From Streptococcus mitis (lineage in GTDB: Bacteria; Bacillota; Bacilli; Lactobacillales; Streptococcaceae): DNA of 64,000 bases. A model generated the notes under the pieces. It was not told the DNA's origin, searched no databases, and saw nothing but the letters and a program-made list of their open reading frames with translations. Of this stretch, positions 37,970-48,162 are shown piece by piece (position 1 is the first letter of the stretch; the number at the start of each line of letters is the position of its first letter). The DNA lies in contig NZ_JALDTZ010000009.1 in the NCBI RefSeq assembly GCF_023109105.1, forward strand, positions 10,864 through 74,863, read 5' to 3'. Made by a program: the position numbers and the translations under genes.

Positions 37970-40810
37970 AAATTTTATAGTCGAAAAGTTTGCATATATA
38001 TTGAAAAAAGGATAGAAAAGGTCACGCGTTATTCGATTCGTAAATATAGCTTTGGAGCGGCTAGTGTAGCAGTCGCTGCTCTTTTCATGTTCTTAGGAAA
38101 TGGAGCTGTATCAGTTCAAGCGGAGGAAATTCAGGGAACGCAGGTTACTGAAAGCGCCAAACCACAACCTGAACAAGACAAGTCTAAGCCTGCGATAGAA
38201 GCAGCGCCAGTTTTGAACAAAACTCAACTTGAAAGCTACATTTCAGAAATTGAGACAAAACTTTCTAACGGTTCTTACGATAACAAAACTGAAGAAAGTG
38301 TTGCAGTCTTAAAAGCTGACTTAGAGGCAGCAAAAGCTACATTAGCGAATGCAACTGCTCAAGTTCAACTAACAGAAGCTTACAACAAACTTGTCACTAC
38401 AGTTAATACTAAATTAAAAGCTAAGCCTGTAGAGCAAAAAGAAACTCCAGCAGTAGACACTACTAACGGAAAAGAAACTGTAGGTAAAAAAGCAGAAAAC
38501 ACTGAGAAAAAATCTGATTCTAACTCAATCGAAAACACAGGATCTAACGCCCCACGTAACGGTAAAGCATTAGATAAAGATAATGCATTTAGAGCTGAGA
38601 CAACAAAAACTGTACAGAATATTAGCTATACAATGGAGTTTTCTGATGATGCTACAAAAGAAATTTATCTGTATAACCAAGAAGATACAGATATTAATAT
38701 TGCTATAAATTCATCAACAGGAAATATCACAAAAGCAGTAGTTAGAGGTGGGGGTAATAGAGCGCTTGATGAAACGACTAAAGATAGTGCTGTTCAAATT
38801 GATGGTTTTGGATGGAGCTATACTCAAACTCTAAGTGAAACAGCTGGTCCTGTAAATATGAAAATTACAGGTAAAAGAAATGAGAGATTTTTAGGACTTG
38901 CTAATACTAACAGACGTGAAGATCAACATTCTGTTTTAGGTGAAAGATATCTCAAAATTTATAATACAGCTGGTGAAAAGGTTGAATCTACAGATAATGG
39001 TTTAACTCAAGATGGTTACTTCAAGTTAGTTGTTAAATCTCAAACATACAAATACCAACCAAAAGAATTAACTAATGCGGATAAAGTTACTGTAGCTAAT
39101 CCTAATACTTTATCACAGACTGATCTTGATTCTATAAAAAATAATCTTAAGCTTATCTACTCTACAACAAGTACAGATGCACGTCTTGCGAGCGTTAGAG
39201 GTAGTGAAGTTACAAATTCTAGTTCGTTTATCAAGAGTGTAACGCAATCAACTGAAGCTGGTAAACTTGTCGTAACGTATAACGATGACTCAACTGATTT
39301 AATTGAAAAGTCTACAGTAATTAAGAGCGGAACTGCACCAACAGTAAATACAACAATAACAGCACAAGGAAGTATTCCGAATTCAGTTCCATCATCAGAT
39401 TCAGAATTAACAGGTACAGGGACACCTGGAGCAACAGTTAAAGTTACTGTTAAGAATCCAGAAACAGGAGCTGTGATTTCAGAAAAAACAGCTGTAGTAG
39501 GAGAAGATGGTACTTGGAAACTCCCATTAGAAGAAGGATTAAATAGTAATACACAATTACCAGGAGCTAGTGAGGCAGCAAGACGCTTCTTTGCACCTAA
39601 AAATCCAGTAGAAATTACACAAGTTGTAAATGGAATAGAAACACCGTCTACAGCAGTTTCAGTAGCAGTAGGGGCGTCTAAGATTTTACCATCAGCAGCA
39701 GCTAAAGATGGTGCTAGTGTTGTAGCAGGAGCAAAAGAAGTAACTGTAACAGTACCACATGATGCGGGAAGATCATATTTCTTCTATACTGCTAAAGGTG
39801 CTACATCTACGACTGAGATTGCTTTAGAACAAAGCCAAAATGGATGGTCAATCATCAAAAATGGTGATAAAGCAACTATTAAGTCAGTGGACAAAGGAGT
39901 ATCTGTTCATACAATCACATTGACAATGAACGAAAATGCGCCATTCCAAGAAGGTAACAATAAGCTAGAAATCATCAGTCATAATGGACCTGATTCACCT
40001 GCTAGTCGTCTGGGAAGATACAAAATTAATGTAACAAACGAAAAACCAGTAGTATCATCTGCAACAGATTCAGATGTAACGACAGTAACTGCAGGAGGAA
40101 CTGTAGATCTTTCAACTCTAGCGAAAGTAACAGACCATGAAGATGACCAAAATGCTACATTGGGAACAAAAGGTACACCAACAGTAGTATCAATCAATGG
40201 TGATACAAGCAAAACAACTCTTGAAGCAGTAGATTTAGCAACACCAGGAACATTTACTGTTAAATATAAAGCAGTAGATAGTCAAGGTAAAGAGTCTGAC
40301 GAGTATACACACACTGTAACTGTTCAAGCCCCAGCGCCAAAAGATGCAGCAGGCCTTAAAGACCCAGCAGTAACACCAGTTAAAGATCCAGCTAACTTAA
40401 CAGACGCAGAAAAAGCTAAAGTTGCAGACGAAGTTAAGAAATCTAACCCAACAGCAACAGATGTTAAAGTAGGTCAAGATGGAACAGCGACTGTAACCTT
40501 CCCAGATGGATCAACAGCAGTAATTCCAGCCGATAAAGCAGTAGCGAAAGCTAAAGATTCAGAAGGCGTTCAAGATCCAACAGCAACAGCAGTTAAAGAT
40601 CCAAGCAACTTGACAGACGCTGACAAAGCTAAGGCGGCATCTAATGCTAGCCAAGCAACATCAGCACAAGCAAATGCGCGTAAAGTAGCTAAAGAATTAC
40701 CAAATACAGGTACAGCAGATTCTACTGTAGCTATGGTAGCAGCAGCCGCAAGTGCATTACTTGGTCTTGGTCTTGCAGGCCGTCGTCGTAAAGAAGACGA
40801 AGAAGCTTAA
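37967..40810 (+). CDS. YSIRK-type LPXTG cell-wall-anchored surface protein
   Basis: About 947 residues as read from a TTG inside the poly-T tract. The export signal RYSIRKYSFGAASVAVAALF is near residues 21-40, cleaved after VQA. A coiled-coil segment, a large unrecognised adhesin-like region and Ig-like modules (GTGTPGATVKVTV) follow. Two Rib-like repeats (KDPANLTDAEKAKVADEVKK, and a shorter second copy) come next. The anchor is LPNTG at about 911-915, with a hydrophobic tail and RRRKEDEEA. No ATG with a Shine-Dalgarno is in frame upstream. Sortase A would attach it to peptidoglycan. Ligand unknown. Confidence 0.85.
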   Translation: MKFYSRKVCIYIEKRIEKVTRYSIRKYSFGAASVAVAALFMFLGNGAVSVQAEEIQGTQVTESAKPQPEQDKSKPAIEAAPVLNKTQLESYISEIETKLSNGSYDNKTEESVAVLKADLEAAKATLANATAQVQLTEAYNKLVTTVNTKLKAKPVEQKETPAVDTTNGKETVGKKAENTEKKSDSNSIENTGSNAPRNGKALDKDNAFRAETTKTVQNISYTMEFSDDATKEIYLYNQEDTDINIAINSSTGNITKAVVRGGGNRALDETTKDSAVQIDGFGWSYTQTLSETAGPVNMKITGKRNERFLGLANTNRREDQHSVLGERYLKIYNTAGEKVESTDNGLTQDGYFKLVVKSQTYKYQPKELTNADKVTVANPNTLSQTDLDSIKNNLKLIYSTTSTDARLASVRGSEVTNSSSFIKSVTQSTEAGKLVVTYNDDSTDLIEKSTVIKSGTAPTVNTTITAQGSIPNSVPSSDSELTGTGTPGATVKVTVKNPETGAVISEKTAVVGEDGTWKLPLEEGLNSNTQLPGASEAARRFFAPKNPVEITQVVNGIETPSTAVSVAVGASKILPSAAAKDGASVVAGAKEVTVTVPHDAGRSYFFYTAKGATSTTEIALEQSQNGWSIIKNGDKATIKSVDKGVSVHTITLTMNENAPFQEGNNKLEIISHNGPDSPASRLGRYKINVTNEKPVVSSATDSDVTTVTAGGTVDLSTLAKVTDHEDDQNATLGTKGTPTVVSINGDTSKTTLEAVDLATPGTFTVKYKAVDSQGKESDEYTHTVTVQAPAPKDAAGLKDPAVTPVKDPANLTDAEKAKVADEVKKSNPTATDVKVGQDGTATVTFPDGSTAVIPADKAVAKAKDSEGVQDPTATAVKDPSNLTDADKAKAASNASQATSAQANARKVAKELPNTGTADSTVAMVAAAASALLGLGLAGRRRKEDEEA

Positions 40811-40881
40811 TTGGTAGATTATTTGATAATTATCAGATGATAAGTCCGATTTTCAAAGCTTAAACAAGTACCTCTCATAAG

Positions 40882-40917
40882 AAAATCTCCTAGCAGGAAA
40901 GTCTGCTAGGAGATTTT
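40882..40917. terminator. Bidirectional terminator between convergent genes
   Basis: Near-perfect stem AAAATCTCCTAGCAG (40882-40896) with CTGCTAGGAGATTTT (40903-40917). It serves the surface protein gene (+) and the GH92 gene (-). Confidence 0.88.
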
Positions 40918-40923
40918 TGCATT

Positions 40924-43020
40924 TCAGAAAGTTGACGAGTGACTTGGCAACCAGCTAAGTGTAAAGGTCAGTTGCTCAGCTTTTAAGAGGTCTTGATGTT
41001 GAATGCTAGTTATAGAGGTATTATCTAGTCGGCATTCTTTTACAAAGTTAAAATGGCTGTGGTTTTGTTTAGTATGGATATCTAGCCATTTATTTTCTTT
41101 AGCCAAATAGACACGAAGGTGGTCAAAGAGTGGAATTCCAAGGTCATAACTTGCTTTTCCTGGGCAGGTTGGGTAAAGTCCGAGAGCAGACCATACATAC
41201 CAAGCCGATAGACTACCATTATCCTCATCTCCTGGATAGGCATCCCAGCCAGCTCGAAAGGATTTTTGACGGAGAGTCTTGATTAAGAGGCTGGTATATT
41301 GGGGATAACTACTGTAGTGGAAAAGATAAGGGATGTGGAAACTTGGTTGGTTTGAAATGGCTAGTTGAGCAAATGGCGCTGTTGCCATCTCACTCATCTC
41401 ATGAATTTCATATCCATAGCCAGTCGTTTCAAAGAGCGGAGCATCCTGACAGGTTTTCAAAAGATAGTTGCTGAAGGCTTCTTTTCCACCCATAAGTTGG
41501 ATCAAACCTGGGATGTCGTGGAGGATGCCTAAAGTAGCTTGGACGGCTGAACATTCGGCATAGTCGCGTCCCCAACTATAAGGAGAGAAGTCAGGGCGGA
41601 AGTTGCCTTGACTATCACGCGCTCTCATGTAACCTGTCTCAATGTCAAATAGATGGCGGTAATTTTGTGATGCGGCCTTGTAGGTTTCAGCGATTTCTAT
41701 TTTCCCTCGTTTTTTGGCACAGCTTGCGATACAAAAGTCACTGTATGCATAGTCTAGTGTGTGGCTGACGCTTTCGTGGTGGTCGGTAGAGAGGTAGCCT
41801 AGTTCTTGGTATTGGGCTAGTCCGTGACGACCATTGATGCCGAGAGGATCGGACTTGCTGGCTGTTTCAAGCATAGCTTGGAGAAATTCTTCTTCAAGTT
41901 CAGGTGCCATGTCTTTGCAAGCACTATCTGCTAGTACACCATCAATCAAAGTACCAGGCATCATTCCTCTTTCATCTGGAGCCAGCCACTTAGGAAGGTA
42001 TCCAGCGTCGCGGTAGCTATTGAGGAAGCCCTCAAGAAATTGACGATAGTGTTCAGGAATAATCAAGGCAAAGAGTGGGAATGAAGTGCGGAAGGTATCC
42101 CAAAAACCATTGTTGGTAAAGAGCAGACCGGGCTTGATAGTTCCTGAAGCAAGATCTATATGAATATTCACACCCTGTTCATTTACCTCATAGAAGGTTT
42201 GCGGGAAGAGAAAGAGTCGATAAAGACAGTGATCAAAAAATGTTCGGTCTACAGAGCCAGTTTCCACGACATCAAAACGACCTAGAAGGTTTTCCCAACT
42301 AGCTTTAGCATCTGATTTCGTTTCTTCAAAGTCTTTTCTAGGCAGATTAAAGAGGGCCTGTTCTTTAGAAATAAAAGAAGTCGCCAGTTGAACTTGAGTT
42401 TCCGATCCAGCCAAGTCAATACGCCAGTCTTGCCCCACTTGATTGATAGATAGAATATCCTTAGAGAATGCGAGGGCAGTGAACATGACGAGAGGACTCT
42501 TATTTGTTTCGGTTAATCCACTTTGGACAAGGCTGACAGTACGCTCATCCACTTGCTCCACTGTCAAATCATCATTCGTATGCAGATAGATGGATAGGTT
42601 TTTTCCTTGTGTCTGTCTTAGTTGAACAGAAGCACCGTAGCAAGTAGGAGTTAACTGAGTTTCAATCTGATAACGCTCAGAAAAAATTCTGAGATAATGG
42701 GGATTGAAAATAGCACGATCAAGGTTATAGGAAGACTGACGATGGAAGAGGCTGTCTCCACTAATCTGACCTGTGACAGGTGTCAGAAGGAGCCAAGAGT
42801 AGTCTCCAATCCAAGGGCTGGGCTGGTGGGTTAGTCGAATGCCCTGAAATATGGGAAGATGGGGATCAAAAAACCAAGATCCTTCCTGATCACTCGTTTG
42901 TGGAACAAAGTAATTCATCCCAAAAGGTACTCCAGTGTATGGTAGTGTATTACCTCGTGAAAATGCATGTTTACTGGCTGTTCCAAAACGCGTATCTATG
43001 GTTTCAAGTAGTGGTTTCAT
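40924..43020 (-). CDS. GH92 alpha-1,2-mannosidase
   Basis: A 698-residue calcium-dependent exo-mannosidase of family GH92. Typical segments are FTNNGFWDTFRTSFPLFALI, MMPGTLIDGVLADSACKD and GDEDNGSLSAWYVWSALGLY. Length and sequence fit pneumococcal SP_2145, which trims alpha-1,2-mannose from high-mannose N-glycans. It lacks a signal peptide. It is transcribed away from the GH125-GH38 genes from a divergent promoter with an extended TGATATAAT; AAAGGAAA precedes the ATG. Confidence 0.92.
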   Translation of the reverse strand: MKPLLETIDTRFGTASKHAFSRGNTLPYTGVPFGMNYFVPQTSDQEGSWFFDPHLPIFQGIRLTHQPSPWIGDYSWLLLTPVTGQISGDSLFHRQSSYNLDRAIFNPHYLRIFSERYQIETQLTPTCYGASVQLRQTQGKNLSIYLHTNDDLTVEQVDERTVSLVQSGLTETNKSPLVMFTALAFSKDILSINQVGQDWRIDLAGSETQVQLATSFISKEQALFNLPRKDFEETKSDAKASWENLLGRFDVVETGSVDRTFFDHCLYRLFLFPQTFYEVNEQGVNIHIDLASGTIKPGLLFTNNGFWDTFRTSFPLFALIIPEHYRQFLEGFLNSYRDAGYLPKWLAPDERGMMPGTLIDGVLADSACKDMAPELEEEFLQAMLETASKSDPLGINGRHGLAQYQELGYLSTDHHESVSHTLDYAYSDFCIASCAKKRGKIEIAETYKAASQNYRHLFDIETGYMRARDSQGNFRPDFSPYSWGRDYAECSAVQATLGILHDIPGLIQLMGGKEAFSNYLLKTCQDAPLFETTGYGYEIHEMSEMATAPFAQLAISNQPSFHIPYLFHYSSYPQYTSLLIKTLRQKSFRAGWDAYPGDEDNGSLSAWYVWSALGLYPTCPGKASYDLGIPLFDHLRVYLAKENKWLDIHTKQNHSHFNFVKECRLDNTSITSIQHQDLLKAEQLTFTLSWLPSHSSTF

Positions 43021-43190
43021 AGTCTTTCCTTTAGCTGTTTTTCTACATTATATCAGAAAAATAGGTCCTTTATAAAATGACTTTAAAATATAACTATTTT
43101 GTAGAGAAATGACTATCATTTGTGTATGTATTTTCTGTCTCAAAAGCTATATACTGAAAATGAAACTTGTTTGAAAGAGGATACTGCACG

Positions 43191-44471
43191 ATGATTTATT
43201 CAAAAGAAATTGTTAGAGAATGGCTAGATGAAGTAGCAGAACGGGCTAAGGACCATCCAGAGTGGGTGGATGTCTTTGAGCGTTGCTATACCGATACCTT
43301 GGACAATACGGTTGAAATCCTAGAAGACGGTTCAACTTTTGTCTTGACTGGGGATATTCCTGCTATGTGGCTTAGGGATTCGACAGCCCAACTCAGACCA
43401 TATCTGCATGTGGCTAAAAGAGATGCCCTCCTGCGTCAGACCATTGCAGGTTTGGTCAAGCGTCAGATGACCTTGATCCTCAAGGATCCCTATGCTAACT
43501 CCTTCAACATTGAAGAAAATTGGAAGGGTCACCACGAAACAGACCATACAGATCTCAATGGCTGGATTTGGGAACGCAAGTATGAAGTAGATTCGCTTTG
43601 CTATCCATTGCAGTTGGCTTATCTTCTTTGGAAAGAAACAGGAGAAACCAGTCAGTTTGATGAGATTTTTGTTACAGCAACCAAGGAGATCCTTCATCTT
43701 TGGACGGTAGAACAAGACCACAAGAATTCACCTTATCGCTTTGTTCGGGATACCGATCGTAAGGAAGACACTTTGGTAAATGATGGTTTTGGTCCTGACT
43801 TTGCCGTGACAGGAATGACCTGGTCAGCCTTTCGTCCGAGTGATGATTGTTGTCAATATAGCTACTTGATTCCGTCAAATATGTTTGCAGTCGTTGTCTT
43901 AGGTTATGTTCAAGAAATATTTGCAGAATTGAATCTAGCTGATAGCCAGAGTATTATCGCAGATGCAAAACGTCTCCAAGCTGAGATCCAAGAAGGAATC
44001 GAAAACTACGCCTACACCACCAACAGTAAGGGTGAAAAGATTTACGCCTTTGAAGTGGATGGTCTAGGAAATGCTAGCATCATGGACGACCCTAATGTAC
44101 CAAGTTTGTTGGCTGCTCCATATCTTGGTTACTGCGATGTCAATGATAAAGTCTATCAAGCAACTCGTCGTACCATTCTGAGCCCTGAAAATCCTTACTT
44201 CTACCAGGGAGAATATGCTAGCGGTCTCGGAAGTTCTCATACCTTCTATCGTTATATCTGGCCGATTGCCCTATCTATCCAAGGCTTAACAGCTACAGAT
44301 AAAGCTGAGAAAAAATTCTTGCTAGATCAGCTCGTTGCTTGTGATGGTGGAACAGGTGTGATGCACGAAAGCTTCCATGTAGATGATCCGACTCTCTACT
44401 CTCGTGAATGGTTCTCTTGGGCCAACATGATGTTCTGTGAATTGGTCTTGGATTACTTGGATATTCGCTAA
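43191..44471 (+). CDS. GH125 exo-alpha-1,6-mannosidase
   Basis: A 426-residue (alpha/alpha)6-barrel enzyme of family GH125. Family landmarks are GDIPAMWLRDSTAQLRPYL, NEPNDH-like DRKEDTLVNDGFGPD, and GGTGVMHESFHVDDP near the C terminus. It removes alpha-1,6-linked mannose, the branch left after GH92 and GH38 action. I start at 43191, with AAAGAGG 10 bases upstream. It is equivalent to pneumococcal SP_2144 and heads the GH125-GH38-ROK-GH20 run. It has no signal peptide. Confidence 0.93.
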   Translation: MIYSKEIVREWLDEVAERAKDHPEWVDVFERCYTDTLDNTVEILEDGSTFVLTGDIPAMWLRDSTAQLRPYLHVAKRDALLRQTIAGLVKRQMTLILKDPYANSFNIEENWKGHHETDHTDLNGWIWERKYEVDSLCYPLQLAYLLWKETGETSQFDEIFVTATKEILHLWTVEQDHKNSPYRFVRDTDRKEDTLVNDGFGPDFAVTGMTWSAFRPSDDCCQYSYLIPSNMFAVVVLGYVQEIFAELNLADSQSIIADAKRLQAEIQEGIENYAYTTNSKGEKIYAFEVDGLGNASIMDDPNVPSLLAAPYLGYCDVNDKVYQATRRTILSPENPYFYQGEYASGLGSSHTFYRYIWPIALSIQGLTATDKAEKKFLLDQLVACDGGTGVMHESFHVDDPTLYSREWFSWANMMFCELVLDYLDIR

Positions 44472-44562
44472 TGAGCTATCGCTCAACAGATTCTTGTCAG
44501 AATCACAAATTTACATTTAAAACATTAACAATAAAAATTTAATTTAGAATGAGGTTTTACTC

Positions 44563-47208
44563 ATGGAAAATGTTGTTGTACATATTATTTCTCACAGTCA
44601 CTGGGATCGTGAGTGGTATTTACCTTTTGAAAGTCACCGGATGCAATTGGTGGAATTATTTGACAATCTCTTTGATCTCTTTGAAAATGACTCTGAGTTC
44701 AAGAGCTTCCACTTGGATGGTCAAACCATTGTCCTTGATGATTATTTAGAAATCCGTCCTGAAAACCGTGACAAAGTCCAACGTTACATCGACGAAGGCA
44801 AACTCAAAATTGGTCCCTTTTACATCTTACAGGATGACTACTTGATTTCAAGTGAAGCCAATGTCCGCAATACTCTTATTGGTCAGCAAGAAGCTGCAAA
44901 ATGGGGGAAATCAACTCAGGTTGGTTACTTCCCAGATACCTTTGGAAATATGGGGCAGGCTCCTCAAATCCTTCAAAAATCAGGTATTCACGTAGCAGCC
45001 TTTGGTCGCGGTGTCAAGCCAATCGGATTTGACAATCAAGTCCTTGAAGATGAACAGTTTACCTCTCAATTTTCTGAGATGTACTGGCAAGGGGCTGATG
45101 GTAGCCGTGTGCTCGGTATTCTTTTTGCTAACTGGTACAGTAACGGGAATGAAATTCCAGTGGATAAAGACGAGGCTTTGGCTTTCTGGAAGCAAAAATT
45201 AGCGGATGTCCGTGACTATGCATCGACCAACCAATGGTTGATGATGAACGGCTGTGACCACCAGCCTGTTCAGAGAAATCTGAGCGAAGCCATTCGTGTG
45301 GCAAACGAACTCTTCCCTGACGTGACCTTTATTCATAGCTCATTTGACGAATATGTCCAAGCACTGGAAAGTGCCCTTCCTGAACAATTATCAACGGTCA
45401 CAGGTGAGTTAACTAGCCAGGAAACGGATGGCTGGTACACCCTTGCCAATACCTCTTCTTCACGCGTTTACCTCAAACAAGCCTTCCAAGAGAATAGCAA
45501 CTTGTTAGAGCAGGTCGTGGAACCATTAACCATTATCACTGGTGGACATAACCACAAGGATCAATTGACCTATGCTTGGAAAGTACTTCTGCAAAATGCA
45601 CCGCACGATAGTATCTGTGGCTGTAGTATTGACGAAGTTCACCGTGAAATGGAAACTCGTTTTGCAAAGGTTAATCAAGTCGGGAATTTTGTTAAGACTA
45701 ATCTTCTTAACGAATGGAAGGGTAAATTAGCTACCCAAAATGCACAAAGCGACCACCTCTTTACCGTTGTCAACACAGCTTTACATGACAAGGTTGATAC
45801 AGTTAGTGTTGTAGTGGATGTTGTGACTTGTGATTTTAAAGAATTGCATCCGACTGAAGGTTACAAGAAAATGGCAGCCGTGACCTTGCCAGATTACCAT
45901 GTTGAAGATTTAGATGGCCATGTCCTTGAAGCCAAGATTGAAGACTTGGGAGCAAGTTTTGGCTATACTTTGCCTAAGGATAAATTCCGTCAACCATATA
46001 TTACACGCCAAGTGCGCGTGACAATCCCAGTCCACCTTGCTCCGCTTTCTTGGGCAAGCTTCCAATTGGTCGAAGGTCAAGTAGATTACCGTGATGGTAT
46101 TTACCAAAATGGAGTCATTGATACCCCATTCGTAACAGTCAGTGTAGATGAAGGAATTACACTCTACGACAAGACTACTAATGAAGCTTACGAAGATTTC
46201 ATCCAATTCGAGGACCGTGGAGATATTGGTAACGAGTACATTTACTTCCAGCCGAAAGGAACTGAGCCAATTTATGCTCAACTGAAAGGTTATGAAGTCT
46301 TAGAAAACAATGCTCGCTATGCCAAAATCTTGCTCAAACATGACTTGACTATTCCAGTTAGCGCAGATGAAAAATTGGATGCAGAACAAAGAGGTATCAT
46401 CGAGTTCATGAAACGAGATGCAGGTCGTTCAGAAGAGTTGACAACCATTCCTCTTGAAACAGAAATGACTGTCTTTGTGGACAATCCACAGATTCGCTTC
46501 AAGACTCGCTTTACCAATACAGCCAAAGACCACCGCATCCGTCTCTTGGTGAAAACTCATAACACTCGTCCAAGCAATGATTCTGAAAGCATCTATGAAG
46601 TTGTGACAAGACCAAATAAACCAGCAGCTTCTTGGGAAAATCCTGAAAATCCACAACACCAACAAGCCTTTGTCAGCTTGTATGATGATGTTAAAGGAGT
46701 GACAGTAGCTAACAAAGGATTGCACGAATACGAAATTCTTGGAGATGACACCATGGCTGTAACCCTTCTGCGTGCTTCAGGCGAACTAGGTGACTGGGGC
46801 TATTTCCCAACACCGGAAGCTCAGTGCTTGCGAGCTATCGAAGTTGAATTTGCAGTAGAATGCCACCAAGCAGGGGAACGCTTCTCAGCTTTCCGTCGTG
46901 CCAAAGCCTTCCAGGTGCCATTTACAGCTCTTCAAGTTGCAAAACAAGAGGGGAGCGTTGCAGCAACGGGTAGCCTCTTTAACCATCCGGCTCTGAACTT
47001 GCCACAAGTATGCCCAACAGCCTTTAAGGTGGCTGAGAATGAAGAAGGTTATGTCCTTCGTTACTACAACATGAGTCAAGAAAATATCCGTGTGTCTGAA
47101 AAACAACAAACTATTCTTGACTTGTTGGAACGCCCATACTCAGTCCATTCAGGACTATTGGCACCACAGGAAATTCGTACAGAACTCATTCAAAAAGAAG
47201 AAATTTAA
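44563..47208 (+). CDS. GH38 alpha-mannosidase
   Basis: An 881-residue zinc-dependent family GH38 enzyme. The N-terminal metal site is SHSHWDREWY (His13, Asp15), and the nucleophile/metal ligand is Asp125 in FPDTFGNMGQAP. Middle-domain HDSICGCS follows, and beta-sandwich domains make up the rest. It corresponds to pneumococcal SP_2143, which releases alpha-1,3-mannose from the core. Small hairpins (GAGC-TATC-GCTC and GATTCT-AGAATC) sit in the 91-base gap after GH125. GAGG lies before the ATG. Confidence 0.94.
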   Translation: MENVVVHIISHSHWDREWYLPFESHRMQLVELFDNLFDLFENDSEFKSFHLDGQTIVLDDYLEIRPENRDKVQRYIDEGKLKIGPFYILQDDYLISSEANVRNTLIGQQEAAKWGKSTQVGYFPDTFGNMGQAPQILQKSGIHVAAFGRGVKPIGFDNQVLEDEQFTSQFSEMYWQGADGSRVLGILFANWYSNGNEIPVDKDEALAFWKQKLADVRDYASTNQWLMMNGCDHQPVQRNLSEAIRVANELFPDVTFIHSSFDEYVQALESALPEQLSTVTGELTSQETDGWYTLANTSSSRVYLKQAFQENSNLLEQVVEPLTIITGGHNHKDQLTYAWKVLLQNAPHDSICGCSIDEVHREMETRFAKVNQVGNFVKTNLLNEWKGKLATQNAQSDHLFTVVNTALHDKVDTVSVVVDVVTCDFKELHPTEGYKKMAAVTLPDYHVEDLDGHVLEAKIEDLGASFGYTLPKDKFRQPYITRQVRVTIPVHLAPLSWASFQLVEGQVDYRDGIYQNGVIDTPFVTVSVDEGITLYDKTTNEAYEDFIQFEDRGDIGNEYIYFQPKGTEPIYAQLKGYEVLENNARYAKILLKHDLTIPVSADEKLDAEQRGIIEFMKRDAGRSEELTTIPLETEMTVFVDNPQIRFKTRFTNTAKDHRIRLLVKTHNTRPSNDSESIYEVVTRPNKPAASWENPENPQHQQAFVSLYDDVKGVTVANKGLHEYEILGDDTMAVTLLRASGELGDWGYFPTPEAQCLRAIEVEFAVECHQAGERFSAFRRAKAFQVPFTALQVAKQEGSVAATGSLFNHPALNLPQVCPTAFKVAENEEGYVLRYYNMSQENIRVSEKQQTILDLLERPYSVHSGLLAPQEIRTELIQKEEI

Positions 47209-47236
47209 TTTCAAAAAGTAAACATAAAAAGAAAGG

Positions 47237-47279
47237 AGGAGCGAAAAAGTAAGAACCAACTGCTGATTCGCTCCTTTTT
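47237..47279 (+). terminator. Hairpin between GH38 and ROK genes
   Basis: AGGAGCGAA (47237-47245) pairs with TTCGCTCCT (47267-47275), followed by TTTTG. The next Shine-Dalgarno is only three bases later. It probably attenuates rather than ends the operon. Confidence 0.7.
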
Positions 47280-47292
47280 GCAGGTGAAAGCA

Positions 47293-48162
47293 ATGACCAT
47301 TGCAACGATTGATATCGGAGGGACTGGCATTAAGTTTGCTAGTCTAACTCCTGATGGAAAGATTTTAGATAAGACCAGCACCCCAACTCCAGAAACTCTA
47401 GAAGATTTATTTGCTTGGTTGGACCAACGCTTGTCAGAACAGGACTATCGTGGGATTGCTATGAGTGTTCCAGGAGCGGTCAATCAAGAAACAGGAGTGA
47501 TCGAGGGAATTAGTGCCATTCCTTATATCCATGGTTTTTCATGGTACCAGGCCCTTTCTCATCACCAACTACCTGTCCATCTAGAAAATGATGCCAACTG
47601 TGTTGGACTTAGTGAACTGCTAGCTCATCCTGAGATTGAAAATGCAGCCTGTGTCGTTATTGGTACAGGGATCGGTGGGGCCATGATTATCAATGGCAAA
47701 ATTCACCGTGGTCGCCATGGCTTGGGTGGAGAGTTTGGTTACATGACAACTATCGAACCAGCAGAAAAACTCAATAACTGGTCACAACTAGCTTCTACAG
47801 GAAACATGGTTCGTTATGTGATTGAAAAATCAGGTCAGTCAGACTGGGATGGCCGTAAGGTTTATCAAGAGGCTTCAGCAGGCAATGCCCTTTGCCAAGA
47901 AGCCATTGAGCGGATGAATCGTAATCTTGCTCAAGGATTACTCAATATCCAGTATCTAATCGACCCAGATGTCATTAGCCTAGGTGGCTCTATCAGTCAA
48001 AACCCAGATTTTATCAAAGGTGTGCAAAAAGCAGTAGACGTCTTTGTGGAAAGATATGAAGAATATACAATTGCGCCAGTGATCCAAGCCTGCACCTATC
48101 AGGCAGATGCCAATCTCTACGGCGCTCTTGTCAACTGGTTACAGGAGGAAAATCAATGGTAA
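47293..48162 (+). CDS. ROK family sugar kinase
   Basis: A 289-residue ROK protein. The phosphate-binding motif DIGGTGIK is at residues 7-14, and the catalytic Asp lies in [25 protein letters not shown] is typical. There is no DNA-binding domain, so it is a kinase rather than a repressor. The CxCGxxGC zinc motif found in many ROK kinases is missing. It matches pneumococcal SP_2142. Phosphorylation of a liberated hexose or hexosamine, such as mannose, is inferred from context. AGGTGA lies upstream, and the gene overlaps GH20 by seven bases. Confidence 0.85.
   Translation: MTIATIDIGGTGIKFASLTPDGKILDKTSTPTPETLEDLFAWLDQRLSEQDYRGIAMSVPGAVNQETGVIEGISAIPYIHGFSWYQALSHHQLPVHLENDANCVGLSELLAHPEIENAACVVIGTGIGGAMIINGKIHRGRHGLGGEFGYMTTIEPAEKLNNWSQLASTGNMVRYVIEKSGQSDWDGRKVYQEASAGNALCQEAIERMNRNLAQGLLNIQYLIDPDVISLGGSISQNPDFIKGVQKAVDVFVERYEEYTIAPVIQACTYQADANLYGALVNWLQEENQW

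Noticed and set aside
43021..43190. cre site between the divergent GH92 and GH125 genes
   Set aside because: I find no match with fewer than four mismatches in this gap; only promoter-like -10 elements are visible.
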